Shown here piece by piece: positions 1 through 5,286 of a stretch of DNA of 7,330 nt. Origin of the DNA: Chloroflexota bacterium. Lineage in GTDB: Bacteria; Chloroflexota; Dormibacteria; CF-121. Both the position numbers and the translations under genes were made by a program. A model generated the notes under the pieces. The model had not been told where the DNA came from, ran no database searches, and saw nothing but the letters and a program-made list of their open reading frames with translations. Position 1 is the stretch's first letter; every line of letters starts with the position of its first letter. The stretch spans positions 1 through 7,330 of the forward strand of contig VBGO01000118.1 of the NCBI GenBank assembly GCA_005882525.1, read 5' to 3'.

Positions 1-229
1 GGCCAAGGCCTACCAGGAGGCGCTCTTCCAGCAGGGCCAGCCCGCAGCCATGTTCTTCACGGACGACGTCCAGGGCGACTATGAGCGGATGAAAGCAGCG
101 GGCGCCGAATTCAAGATGCCGCCCACCAAGGTGACAGGCTCGACCATCGCTCAGGCGAATGACACGTCTGGCAACCTGATCCAGATCGCACAGCTGGACC
201 GAGTACGAAGCGGAGCGGGGCGCCGGTAA
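1..229 (+). CDS. VOC family (glyoxalase-like) protein, C-terminal part
   Basis: The frame starting at base 2 is open from the window edge to a TAA at 227-229, giving 75 residues. It reads as the second half of a vicinal-oxygen-chelate domain: a short beta/alpha stretch (AAMFFTDDVQGDYERMKAAG) followed by a strand with MPPTKV and the typical last strand DTSGNLIQIAQLD. That ending is characteristic of small stand-alone VOC/glyoxalase proteins, which bind a metal and act on varied small substrates; the substrate cannot be told. The last residues (RVRSGAGRR) are more basic than usual, so a small C-terminal change is possible. The start lies outside the window, so metal ligands in the first half cannot be checked. 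Confidence 0.85.
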   Translation, partial: AKAYQEALFQQGQPAAMFFTDDVQGDYERMKAAGAEFKMPPTKVTGSTIAQANDTSGNLIQIAQLDRVRSGAGRR

Positions 230-292
230 GCCGGTCGAAGGCATCCAAACGGGGCAGCAGCGGGTCGCGCCGGGACGTCTCAACGTCTCGGA

Positions 293-311
293 GGGCGGCG
301 CCCCGTCGCCC
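293..311 (+). terminator. possible terminator hairpin after the VOC gene
   Basis: GGGCGGCG (293-300) pairs with CGTCGCCC (304-311) over 8 bp, with one G-U pair and a CCC loop. A short T/G-rich stretch (TGTGTTC) follows. It lies 63 bases after the VOC stop. There is no clear T-run, so this is a candidate only. Confidence 0.35.
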
Positions 312-345
312 TGTGTTCGACCGGCACACCTCGGATGAAGGAGCC

Positions 346-636
346 ATGGATCTAACCATGCTCACGTACGCTCTCTTCCAATCCGCGACGCCTGCCTCTG
401 ATCTGCCCACCGTCCTCGCCGCGCGAGGGACAGTCGGCATTGTGTCGACACCTCTAGGGATCGCGCTCGGCGGGCCGCTCGTTAGCGTCCTCGGCGGAGC
501 CGGCACGCTCGTCGCGTCCGGCCTGGCCACCGTCCTACGTGCGGCCGTCACTCTGCTGCTGTGGCCGCGCGAGCCCGCGTCCGGCCGCCACGAGCACCTC
601 GGAGAAGCCGCCGCGGCGGCAGGCACCCTACCATGA
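346..636 (+). pseudogene. MFS transporter C-terminal remnant
   Basis: The frame encodes about 96 residues from ATG 346; a GTG at 313 and an ATG at 358 are alternative starts. Two hydrophobic helices rich in Gly/Ala/Leu are visible: VGIVSTPLGIALGGPLVSVL and TLVASGLATVLRAAVTLLLW, separated by a short turn. The pattern ATP..L.ARG.VGIVSTPLGIALGGPLV, then LG..GTLVASGLA, is that of the last two membrane helices of major-facilitator transporters, which normally have 12 helices and about 400 residues. Everything upstream is missing. AAGGAG at 338-343 is too close to ATG 346 and rather far from ATG 358, so translation is doubtful. I infer a decayed fragment; a small two-helix membrane protein is the alternative. 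Confidence 0.5.
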
Positions 637-676
637 GGGTCGGAACCATCAATACTCACAGGGGAGGAGGCCTCCA

Positions 677-1135
677 ATGAAGGACACGCAGAAGTCCGGC
701 AAGAGCACCACCGCAACTAAAAAAAAGGCCGAGGGATTCACTGACGAAGAGCGAGCCGCGATCAAGGAGCGCGTTCGAGAGACGAAGGCGGTCGCGGACA
801 AGGCGGACGGGGAAAGCGCCCTGCTCGCGAGCATCGCCGCCATGCCGAAACCGGATCGCGCCATGGCCGAGCGGCTCCATGCTGTCATCAAAGCCAGCGC
901 GCCAGCCCTCTCGCCGAGAACCTGGTACGGGATGCCCGCGTACGCCAAGGACGGCAAGGTCGTCTGCTTCTTCCAACCTGCGCAGAAGTTCAAGACGAGG
1001 TACGCGACGTTCGGCTTTAACGACGCGGCGCAGCTCGACGAAGGCACCATATGGCCGGTCGCCTTCGCGCTGAAGCAGTTGACTGCCGCCGAAGAGCCAA
1101 GGATCGGCGCGCTCGTGAAGAAAGCGGTGAGCTGA
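677..1135 (+). CDS. DUF1801 (YdhG-like) domain protein
   Basis: This encodes 152 residues. ATG 677 is chosen because GGGGAGGAGG (661-670) lies just upstream; the longer frame from 539 only overlaps the MFS remnant. The first 20 residues are Lys/Ser/Thr-rich and probably disordered. Residues 22-75 are helical. The core WYGMPAYAKDGKVVCFF (83-99), followed by QKFKTRYATFGFN (103-115), is the conserved part of the DUF1801/YdhG family. That family is sometimes annotated as an iron chaperone by similarity to frataxin-like folds; the biochemical role is unsettled. The usual family length is about 110-150, so this copy looks complete. A run of eight A (719-726) lies in the Lys-rich start. It stands alone, followed by a convergent gene. 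Confidence 0.85.
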   Translation: MKDTQKSGKSTTATKKKAEGFTDEERAAIKERVRETKAVADKADGESALLASIAAMPKPDRAMAERLHAVIKASAPALSPRTWYGMPAYAKDGKVVCFFQPAQKFKTRYATFGFNDAAQLDEGTIWPVAFALKQLTAAEEPRIGALVKKAVS

Positions 1136-1239
1136 GGACCGAGCTCGACACCGGGCCCCGCCCTAGGCAGGACGGCCTGGCCTCTAGCTCGACGGCCCAA
1201 TCACGGGCAGTGTTGCTCGCGCCGGGATGGACGACTCGG

Positions 1240-2085
1240 CTAGCGGGAGCGCCGCTGGGCAACCGGCGCTCCAGCCTTGAGGACCGTCTTGATCGCCTGG
1301 TTGGAGGCTTCGTCGGGCGACTCCGAGATCACTGTCGCTGAGCGATCGAAGCCGGCCAGTGCCTGAGCCAGCGGGTCGGCCCGAAGCGTACCCTGGCCAT
1401 AGGGAAGGTGCGCCTTCTCATTGCGGTTCGCAAAACTGATGTCCGAGAAGTGAATGTGGAATGGCACGCCGCGTTGCAGGACGCCATCGGCCGCGGTGAG
1501 CGCTGCGCTAAAGGGGCCGACGCTTGTAAAGCCGCCGTCGCTAGTGGCATGCATGTGGGCGAAGTCGATCACCGGTCGTACCCAGTCGAAATGCCGACAG
1601 ATGGCCACGATGTCGTCGAGATTGCCGAGCTCCTGGACGCGCCCCATCACCTCGACGCCGAAATCGACGGCCCGTCCCTTGGTCGCCAGACGCTGCCGCA
1701 ATTCCGTCAGCTGCGCGACGACGGCGGTCAGCGCGTCGTCGCGCGATCGGCCTAGCAAGAAACCAGGATGGATGACGATCGGGGCCGCCCCGCACGCCGC
1801 AGCCAGACCCGCGGTATGGTCGAGCATGCCGACTGCCATTTGATGTTTCCGCCCGCCGTGCTGCACGTGACCGAGGAAGGCGGCCAGCGGCGCGTGAATG
1901 GACAGGGCCAGGCCCGCGTCCTTCGCCAGCGAGCCCAGTCGCGGCGCATATTCCCGATCCATCCAGAACCCGTCGCTGAAATCGATCTCGCAGGCGTCAT
2001 AGCCGCGTTCGATGAGCGTCGCGATCGCCGCCGCCGGATCGTCGCGCGATGGAATGCCTCCTGGGCCGACGCGAATCGTACTCAC
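1240..2085 (-). CDS. endonuclease IV-like / sugar isomerase TIM-barrel protein
   Basis: This encodes 281 residues starting with GTG at 2085, with GGGG 8 bases upstream. It is an AP endonuclease 2-type TIM barrel (xylose isomerase-like superfamily). Counterparts of the endonuclease IV trinuclear zinc ligands are visible in order: H64 (SIHAP), H106 (IHPG), E145 (GVEVMG), D174 and H177 (DFAHMHA), H210/H212 (FHIHFSD), H226 (KAHLPYGQG) and E255 (SESP). The Asp two residues before the His231 equivalent is replaced by Lys224. The enzyme class cleaves DNA 5' to abasic sites, but many relatives are sugar-phosphate isomerases or epimerases. The near-complete ligand set favours a metal-dependent TIM barrel of the Nfo type; whether it acts on DNA is open. 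Length is close to Nfo (285). Confidence 0.8.
   Translation of the reverse strand: MSTIRVGPGGIPSRDDPAAAIATLIERGYDACEIDFSDGFWMDREYAPRLGSLAKDAGLALSIHAPLAAFLGHVQHGGRKHQMAVGMLDHTAGLAAACGAAPIVIHPGFLLGRSRDDALTAVVAQLTELRQRLATKGRAVDFGVEVMGRVQELGNLDDIVAICRHFDWVRPVIDFAHMHATSDGGFTSVGPFSAALTAADGVLQRGVPFHIHFSDISFANRNEKAHLPYGQGTLRADPLAQALAGFDRSATVISESPDEASNQAIKTVLKAGAPVAQRRSR
1246..1272 (-). terminator. strong GC-rich hairpin at the 3' end of the TIM-barrel gene
   Basis: GGAGCGCCG (1246-1254) and CGGCGCTCC (1264-1272) form a perfect 9-bp inverted repeat with a 9-base loop. It lies in the last ten codons of the minus-strand TIM-barrel gene and ends 3 bases before its stop codon. It is also downstream of the convergent DUF1801 gene. 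No T-run follows on either strand, so it may stall transcription or protect the 3' end rather than be a classic intrinsic terminator. Confidence 0.35.
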
Positions 2086-2152
2086 GGCAATTCCCCTGTC
2101 ACACTGCTTCGACCTGCCCCGTCATAGTAGCGACCGACCAAATCTCCCATAA

Positions 2153-2389
2153 GTGAAAAGAGAGCAGCGGCGAGGAGTAACCGCAAAATCGGGATTGGGA
2201 CCTTACATCAACTTTCAGGGCCGAGCCCGCGAGGCCATGGCGTTCTATCAGAAGGTGCTGCGCGGCAACGTTGACCTGCGCGCCGCCACCCAGCAGGGCG
2301 CATCACAGCCCGCCGGCCCCGGCGACCGCATGATGCACGCGCAGCTCGAGGCCGACGGCGCCCGTCGACCGGGCCAGACCCGCTGCTGA
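2153..2389 (+). pseudogene. truncated PhnB-like VOC protein
   Basis: The frame from GTG 2153 contains GPYINFQGRAREAMAFYQKV, then GDRMMHAQLEADGA, which is the N-terminal third of PhnB-type VOC proteins (usually about 135-150 residues). The similarity stops at about base 2362. After that the frame reads RRPGQTRC and stops at 2387-2389, and no other frame resumes the family. GAGGAG lies at 2171-2176, but no ATG follows at a proper distance. The only in-frame starts are GTG 2153, which precedes it, and a TTG near the GPYINF motif. It is divergent from the TIM-barrel gene and faces the TOPRIM gene. I infer a deletion remnant. Confidence 0.7.
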
Positions 2390-2457
2390 GGGCAATGCTG
2401 GTTGCCAGAACCGTGCCCGCGATCTCCGAGACCACGCATCCGCGGCGACCTAGCGAC

Positions 2458-3036
2458 TCAAATGAAGCCCAAGAGCCGTTCGAGCGGTCGAGGCACCCGG
2501 TCGAGATCGAGCGCACCGACCAGCAACGCCGCGGACCTGATCTTGCGGCCGCGTAGGGTGCCGAAGAACCGGCGAAGCTGTTCATCCTTTTTCCGGCCTC
2601 GCCACGCCGGTTGATTCTGAAATGTTCGCAACAGTTCGAGTTCACCCTGATCGTCGATAACTCGCTCGACGGCGGCAGGACCCAGCGCCCGAATCAGCTC
2701 GTCCTCGAGGTCTGCGGCGCAGACGAAGAAACCGAGGCGTTCCATCGCGTCGCGAGTAAGGCTGACGCCCAGACCAGCCCGCTCCAATGCGCGCCGGAAG
2801 TCATCCTCCTCTCCGGTGTCACAGAGACCGGCCAGTCTCAGTCCGGCACCACCCGGGCCATAGAGAGTCAGCGCTCGGCCGATGTTGGTGGCGCCCCCAA
2901 TTGGCACGACGGCGACGCCTTCGGCTTTGAGATTTCGACCACGCCGCTGGGCTAATGCCTCGAGCGCCAGCTGGTCACTGACTCCTTCGACAAGAATGAC
3001 GGTTCGCGTACCTGCGGCCAGAGTCGTCGTTGTCAC
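2458..3036 (-). CDS. stand-alone OLD-type TOPRIM domain protein
   Basis: This encodes 192 residues from GTG 3036. The sequence shows the TOPRIM signature: RTVILVEGVSDQLALEALA with the acidic E17, then GLCDTGEEDDF (70-80), where D73 and E76/E77 supply the metal-binding acidic cluster. PIGGATNIGRAL (45-56) and CAADLEDELIRALG (106-119) are conserved blocks of the TOPRIM nucleotidyl transferase/hydrolase family related to the C-terminal nuclease of OLD endonucleases. Full OLD proteins also carry an N-terminal ABC-type ATPase; none is fused or adjacent here, so this is the lone-domain form known mainly from Actinobacteria. A metal-dependent nuclease role is inferred by family, and the biological role is unknown. 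No SD is visible upstream. A tiny ORF ends 5 bases before the GTG, suggesting coupled translation. Confidence 0.85.
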   Translation of the reverse strand: MTTTTLAAGTRTVILVEGVSDQLALEALAQRRGRNLKAEGVAVVPIGGATNIGRALTLYGPGGAGLRLAGLCDTGEEDDFRRALERAGLGVSLTRDAMERLGFFVCAADLEDELIRALGPAAVERVIDDQGELELLRTFQNQPAWRGRKKDEQLRRFFGTLRGRKIRSAALLVGALDLDRVPRPLERLLGFI

Positions 3037-3041
3037 AGCCG

Positions 3042-3155
3042 TCAGGCTCGCGTGGCAGTAAAGCGGAGCGCGGGAAGAATACGGGCGAGCGGCGTCCGAA
3101 CAACCTTCAGTGGCAGGTACCCGAGTTCGGTTCGAAGCTCCTCGGCGGTCATCAT
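3042..3155 (-). CDS. possible small ORF coupled to the TOPRIM gene
   Basis: A 37-codon frame starts with ATGATG (3155-3150), includes MTAEELRTELGYLPLKVV and ends with TGA at 3044-3042. The TOPRIM GTG begins 5 bases later in another frame and lacks its own SD. The peptide is basic toward its end (RTPLARILPALRFTATRA). There is no clear SD in front of the ATGs. The same frame is open upstream to the TAG of the hydrolase remnant, so it may be chance. I do not recognise the peptide. Confidence 0.3.
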   Translation of the reverse strand: MMTAEELRTELGYLPLKVVRTPLARILPALRFTATRA

Positions 3156-3203
3156 ATATGCCGTAGCGACCTGTTCGGTGACTCCTTCATTAAGCCGGAT
3201 CGT

Positions 3204-3581
3204 CTATCGAGCAATTGCGACCAGGTCCTCGATGATTCGATCGAGCGCCGTCACTGCGAGCGACAGATGACCCTCATCGCGATACAGGTGCACCCGTATA
3301 TTCGGAATGTGTTCCGCGAGCCATTGTCCGTGCGTGAAGGGCACCATGCGATCCATCTGGCCCTGCCACACCGCCACCGGTCGCTCGATCTTCGCGATGT
3401 CGAATCCCCAGTCGCGCACAAACGCCAGATCGTCGTCACGCCAACCCGCGATACCGTTCGAGACGGCGTGCCGGAAGGTGGCGGCCAGGAAGTCCGCGAA
3501 CACAGCAGTTAGCGCGCCCCTGTCGACGTCCGATATCAGACTGCCGAGGGCCGCGCCAACCTCCGGTCCCTTGATTTCCAG
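3204..3581 (-). pseudogene. alpha/beta hydrolase, C-terminal half only
   Basis: About 125 codons are open from 3581 to the TAG at 3206-3204. They match the C-terminal half of an alpha/beta-fold hydrolase: a cap-helix region ending GIAGWRDDDLAFVRDWGF, then ERPVAVWQGQMDRMVPF with the catalytic Asp, and LYRDEGHLSLAV with the catalytic His. The N-terminal half with the oxyanion HGG/HG motif and the Ser nucleophile elbow is absent. In frame, a TAA at 3584-3582 precedes the recognisable sequence, so the break is at about 3580. Without the Ser it cannot be an active hydrolase. A GTG at 3503 could start translation, but no full domain would result. It is a deletion remnant. Confidence 0.8.
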
Positions 3582-3685
3582 TTATGCCCTCACTCCATCC
3601 TCAAGAAACGGGGTGAGCTACACAGCCGCCGGTTGGCCCACCCGGCGACTGAGCCGCGGCCCCAGACCGCTTGAGGTGATAGGAC

Positions 3686-3880
3686 TTGCCCATCGCCCAG
3701 GTCGCTCTCCTCTCTCCCGGTGCCGCCCGAGCGCTACGGTGGCACCGAGCGGGTCGTTTCGACCCTCACAGAGGAACTGGTCCGGCGCGGCTATCAGATC
3801 ACCCTGGTCGGGGCCGGCACCTCGCTGACGTCGGCGCGGCTCCATCCCACGGTCGACCGTCCACTCTGGGAGTTGCAACC
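3686..3880 (+). pseudogene. glycosyltransferase family 4, frameshifted N-terminal fragment
   Basis: From TTG 3686 one frame reads PIAQVALLSP. After a one-base shift near 3719 the next frame reads VPPERYGGTERVVSTLTEEL, then VRRGYQITLVGAGTSLTSARL and HPTVDRPLWE. Joined, these form the usual start of GT4 (GT-B fold) glycosyltransferases: first beta strand, the GGTERVV glycine loop, helix 1, then the strand ITLVGAG. Similarity ends at about 3875 after the LWE motif, and the remaining frame to 4004 does not look like the family. The intact enzyme would have about 350-400 residues; only about 60 remain and the reading frame is broken. It is clearly not functional. Confidence 0.75.
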
Positions 3881-3949
3881 TTGGTTGGCTGATTGCTGGA
3901 GCGCGGCCGAACCCGGGCTCCAAGCTCTGCCGCCTCGAGGCGGGAAACG

Positions 3950-4663
3950 CTACCGAGCAGCCGGGGCCACCGAACCCGTGTCCAGGTCGCCAGGTCGGCT
4001 GTAAAGGGCTGTGATGGCAGAGGGCTTAAAGCCTTTTACCACCAGCCAGCCGCCAAGCGAAAACTCCCAGAGCGCGATCGGGAGTGCGGCCAGCCCTGCG
4101 GCAGGGGCATGCTGCCCGATGAGGCCGAACAGCACGGCGATGTCGGCAGCGACCAGTAGGGGCGCTCCGATGAATCCGAGCAGGGGAAGAACCCGCGGCA
4201 CGAGGCGCGATTGGTAGAGCAGCGAACCAAGCAAGAGGGCGTTCACGGCCGGGAGGAAGCTTTGTCCGAGGAGGAACAGCCGGTCATACAGAGCGACCAG
4301 CGCATGGCCGGTGACCAACGCTTCCGTCCCGGCTGCGCCCTGCCGCAAGGTCACGACCGACAGGAGGCACGCGACGCCAGCGAGGATGCTGCCGGCTTCC
4401 AGGACTCGCGCGCCGACGAAGCCCAGCGCGATCCCTTCGTTCTGCCTTTTGACCACCGGGTACAGCGCGACGGCGGTGCCGATGCAGGCGAGGGCCACGA
4501 TCATCTCCAGGATGCCGCCGAAGATGACGCCAGTGTCCGGCCCAGGACCGAGGATGTAGTTCGAAGCGTGCACGGGAACGTAGAGAGCGAGGGTCGGGAT
4601 CGAAACAAAGGTGAGCAGGTAGAGCGCGCCGGCGGCAAGCGAGGTCTTTCTATGTGGGCTCAT
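3950..4663 (-). CDS. DUF4386 family integral membrane protein
   Basis: This encodes 237 residues from ATG 4663. The frame is open to ATG 4768, but the extra 35 residues are polar and unlike the family, whereas MSPHRKTSLAAGALYLLTFV is the standard DUF4386 start. About six hydrophobic helices are visible, near residues 9-28, 47-68, 78-103, 127-150, 155-180 and 190-212. They include the family features LLTF...P, LLEMIVALACIGTAVALYPV-like helix 2, a YDRLFLLGQ loop, and the closing WEFSLGGWLVVKGFKPS. Its function is unknown; it is a probable cytoplasmic-membrane protein. AGG directly touches the ATG, but the better explanation for initiation is overlap (ATGA) with a leader ORF that has a good SD. 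Its 3' end faces the GT4 remnant. Confidence 0.85.
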   Translation of the reverse strand: MSPHRKTSLAAGALYLLTFVSIPTLALYVPVHASNYILGPGPDTGVIFGGILEMIVALACIGTAVALYPVVKRQNEGIALGFVGARVLEAGSILAGVACLLSVVTLRQGAAGTEALVTGHALVALYDRLFLLGQSFLPAVNALLLGSLLYQSRLVPRVLPLLGFIGAPLLVAADIAVLFGLIGQHAPAAGLAALPIALWEFSLGGWLVVKGFKPSAITALYSRPGDLDTGSVAPAAR

Positions 4664-4746
4664 CCTGCGCTGGTCGCGGGTCGCCTCAACTGTGCCCCGC
4701 GACGCTTGGGCGCAGGGCCATTGGTCGTCCGTTTCGTAGCGATCAT
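4660..4746 (-). CDS. 28-residue basic leader peptide ORF upstream of DUF4386
   Basis: The ORF starts with ATG at 4746 and has GGAGG at 4758-4754, 7 bases upstream, a far better initiation signal than that of the DUF4386 gene. It encodes 28 residues rich in Lys/Arg (MIATKRTTNG, PKRRG, LRRP). Its TGA (4662-4660) overlaps the DUF4386 ATG (4663-4661) as ATGA. This is the usual geometry of translational coupling. The product is not recognised. It may matter as a translated leader rather than as a protein. Confidence 0.5.
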   Translation of the reverse strand: MIATKRTTNGPAPKRRGAQLRRPATSAG

Positions 4747-4753
4747 GATCCAT

Positions 4754-4758
4754 CCTCC
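4754..4758 (-). promoter_or_regulatory. ribosome binding site of the leader ORF
   Basis: CCTCC on the plus strand, that is GGAGG on the minus strand, with 7 bases before ATG 4746. It decides which of several close ATGs is used and points to the leader ORF rather than the extended DUF4386 frame. Confidence 0.55.
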
Positions 4759-4928
4759 CATGAGCCATTTGGGTTCGTACCGCCTAATGGTTGCGTTCTC
4801 TTAGTATCGTGTGAAAGGTCGTGCGGTCGCCTCGGCCGAAGGATCTAAAGACGGCCGCACCGTCGCCGACGCTTTAGGACTGCACAGAAGATGCCCGCAC
4901 GGGTTAGATCCCTGAAAATCGGTTTTAC

Positions 4929-4945
4929 TTTTGGTGGTACGGCTT
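4929..4945 (+). repeat. 17-bp direct repeat, left copy
   Basis: TTTTGGTGGTACGGCTT occurs here and, identical, at 5160-5176. The two copies flank the tRNA-Thr remnant. A perfect 17-mer repeated within 250 bases is not expected by chance. Read on the minus strand, both copies encode KPYHQ shortly before a stop. Confidence 0.85.
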
Positions 4946-4971
4946 TAGCAGCACAGCAGGCCGACGCCGCC

Positions 4972-4987
4972 ATTCTGTCCGCAGAAT
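4972..4987 (-). other. short hairpin just downstream of the tRNA remnant
   Basis: ATTCTG (4972-4977) and CAGAAT (4982-4987) form a perfect 6-bp stem with a TCCG loop, one base beyond the CCA end of the tRNA remnant. It is placed where a tRNA terminator or processing hairpin would lie, but no T-run follows on the minus strand. Confidence 0.35.
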
Positions 4988-4988
4988 C

Positions 4989-5037
4989 TGGAGCCGACGG
5001 CCGGATTCGGACCGGCGACCCGCTGTTTACAAATCAG
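4989..5037 (-). tRNA. tRNA-Thr(UGU) 3'-half remnant, probable attachment site
   Basis: Read on the minus strand the segment contains the loop TTTGTAA with anticodon TGT (5031-5029), the 3' anticodon strand ACAGC, a GGGTC variable region, a perfect T arm (GCCGG, loop TCCGAAT, CCGGC), a 7-base acceptor 3' strand CGTCGGC, then T and CCA (4991-4989). No 5' half exists: the bases beyond 5037 contain no D arm and no GCCGACG acceptor partner. The would-be 5' anticodon strand CCTGA does not fully pair with ACAGC. Homology therefore ends at the anticodon loop, the usual crossover place of tyrosine recombinases that integrate into tRNA genes. A small dyad AAATC-AG-GATTT (5031-5042) sits on the boundary. 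It is not a working tRNA. Confidence 0.8.
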
Positions 5038-5125
5038 GATTTACGGCGTCCGCAGCGTATCAATAAGTGCTGACGAGTGCCGTTTCGTATTCGGCGGCCA
5101 AAAATTTCGTGCCGACAACTACCGA

Positions 5126-5218
5126 TCAGTATCGCTTGGTGGCGAACCGTCTGGTGGTATTTTGGTGGTACGGCTTCCACCTTAAACTGGCGCCGTCGAG
5201 GCTTGTCCACTTGTTCAT
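5126..5218 (-). CDS. 30-residue ORF with a perfect Shine-Dalgarno
   Basis: ATG 5218 is preceded by AAGGAGG (5230-5224) with 5 bases between, the strongest ribosome binding site in the window. The peptide begins MNKWTSLDGASLRWKPYHQ, is basic and ends at TGA 5128-5126. The repeat cluster lies in its last codons. Such a strong site before only 30 codons suggests either a real small protein or the preserved start of a gene whose body was lost by recombination at the adjacent attachment scar. I do not recognise the product. Confidence 0.4.
   Translation of the reverse strand: MNKWTSLDGASLRWKPYHQNTTRRFATKRY
5136..5170 (+). repeat. cluster of TGGTGG motifs beside the att-like site
   Basis: Same-orientation motifs occur at 5136 (TTGGTGG), 5152 (TGGTGGTAT) and 5162 (TTGGTGGTAC), with a further copy at 4931. 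The pair GGTGGTA (5153-5159 and 5164-5170) is separated by TTTT. Short direct repeats near a tRNA crossover site are what integrase arm-type binding sites look like. That role is inferred. Confidence 0.45.
5160..5176 (+). repeat. 17-bp direct repeat, right copy
   Basis: Identical to 4929-4945 and in the same orientation, 231 bases apart. This copy overlaps the 3' part of the 30-codon ORF and the TGGTGG cluster. Confidence 0.85.
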
Positions 5219-5286
5219 CGGCGCCTCCTTAGCTCCGATCGCCGCAGCGACTTGATTGCATCGTGCGGTCACGGCAGCGCGGATGG

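Larger units (their letters stand above)
4769..5286. other. largely non-coding region with att-like scar and repeats
   Basis: There is no gene of normal size in these roughly 500 bases. They hold the tRNA-Thr 3' half, a small hairpin next to it, a 17-bp direct repeat, clustered TGGTGG motifs and one 30-codon ORF, all listed separately. The stretch 4769-4928 should contain the promoter for the DUF4386 leader transcript, but I cannot assign clear -35/-10 boxes. It includes GTGCGG (4821-4826), which pairs with a later CCGCAC; the arms are weak and the loop long. Confidence 0.6.

Noticed and set aside
649..1200. Long minus-strand ORF opposite the DUF1801 gene
   Set aside because: It is a high-GC shadow frame of a gene with recognisable family motifs and a good SD on the plus strand.
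1408..2127. Plus-strand ORFs opposite the TIM-barrel gene
   Set aside because: They are antisense shadows; the minus strand carries the conserved metal-ligand motifs.
4664..4768. N-terminal extension of the DUF4386 protein from ATG 4768
   Set aside because: The extra residues are polar and unlike the family start; the region is better explained by the leader ORF in another frame.
4891..5073. 60-codon plus-strand ORF containing GADGRIRTGDPLFTNQ
   Set aside because: It is the antisense of the tRNA-Thr 3' half; this kind of sequence arises from reading through tRNA genes and is not a protein.
4819..5270. 10-base direct repeat TCGTGCGGTC at 4819 and 5261
   Set aside because: A 10-mer repeated within 450 bases is not rare enough in GC-rich DNA, and the flanks do not match.
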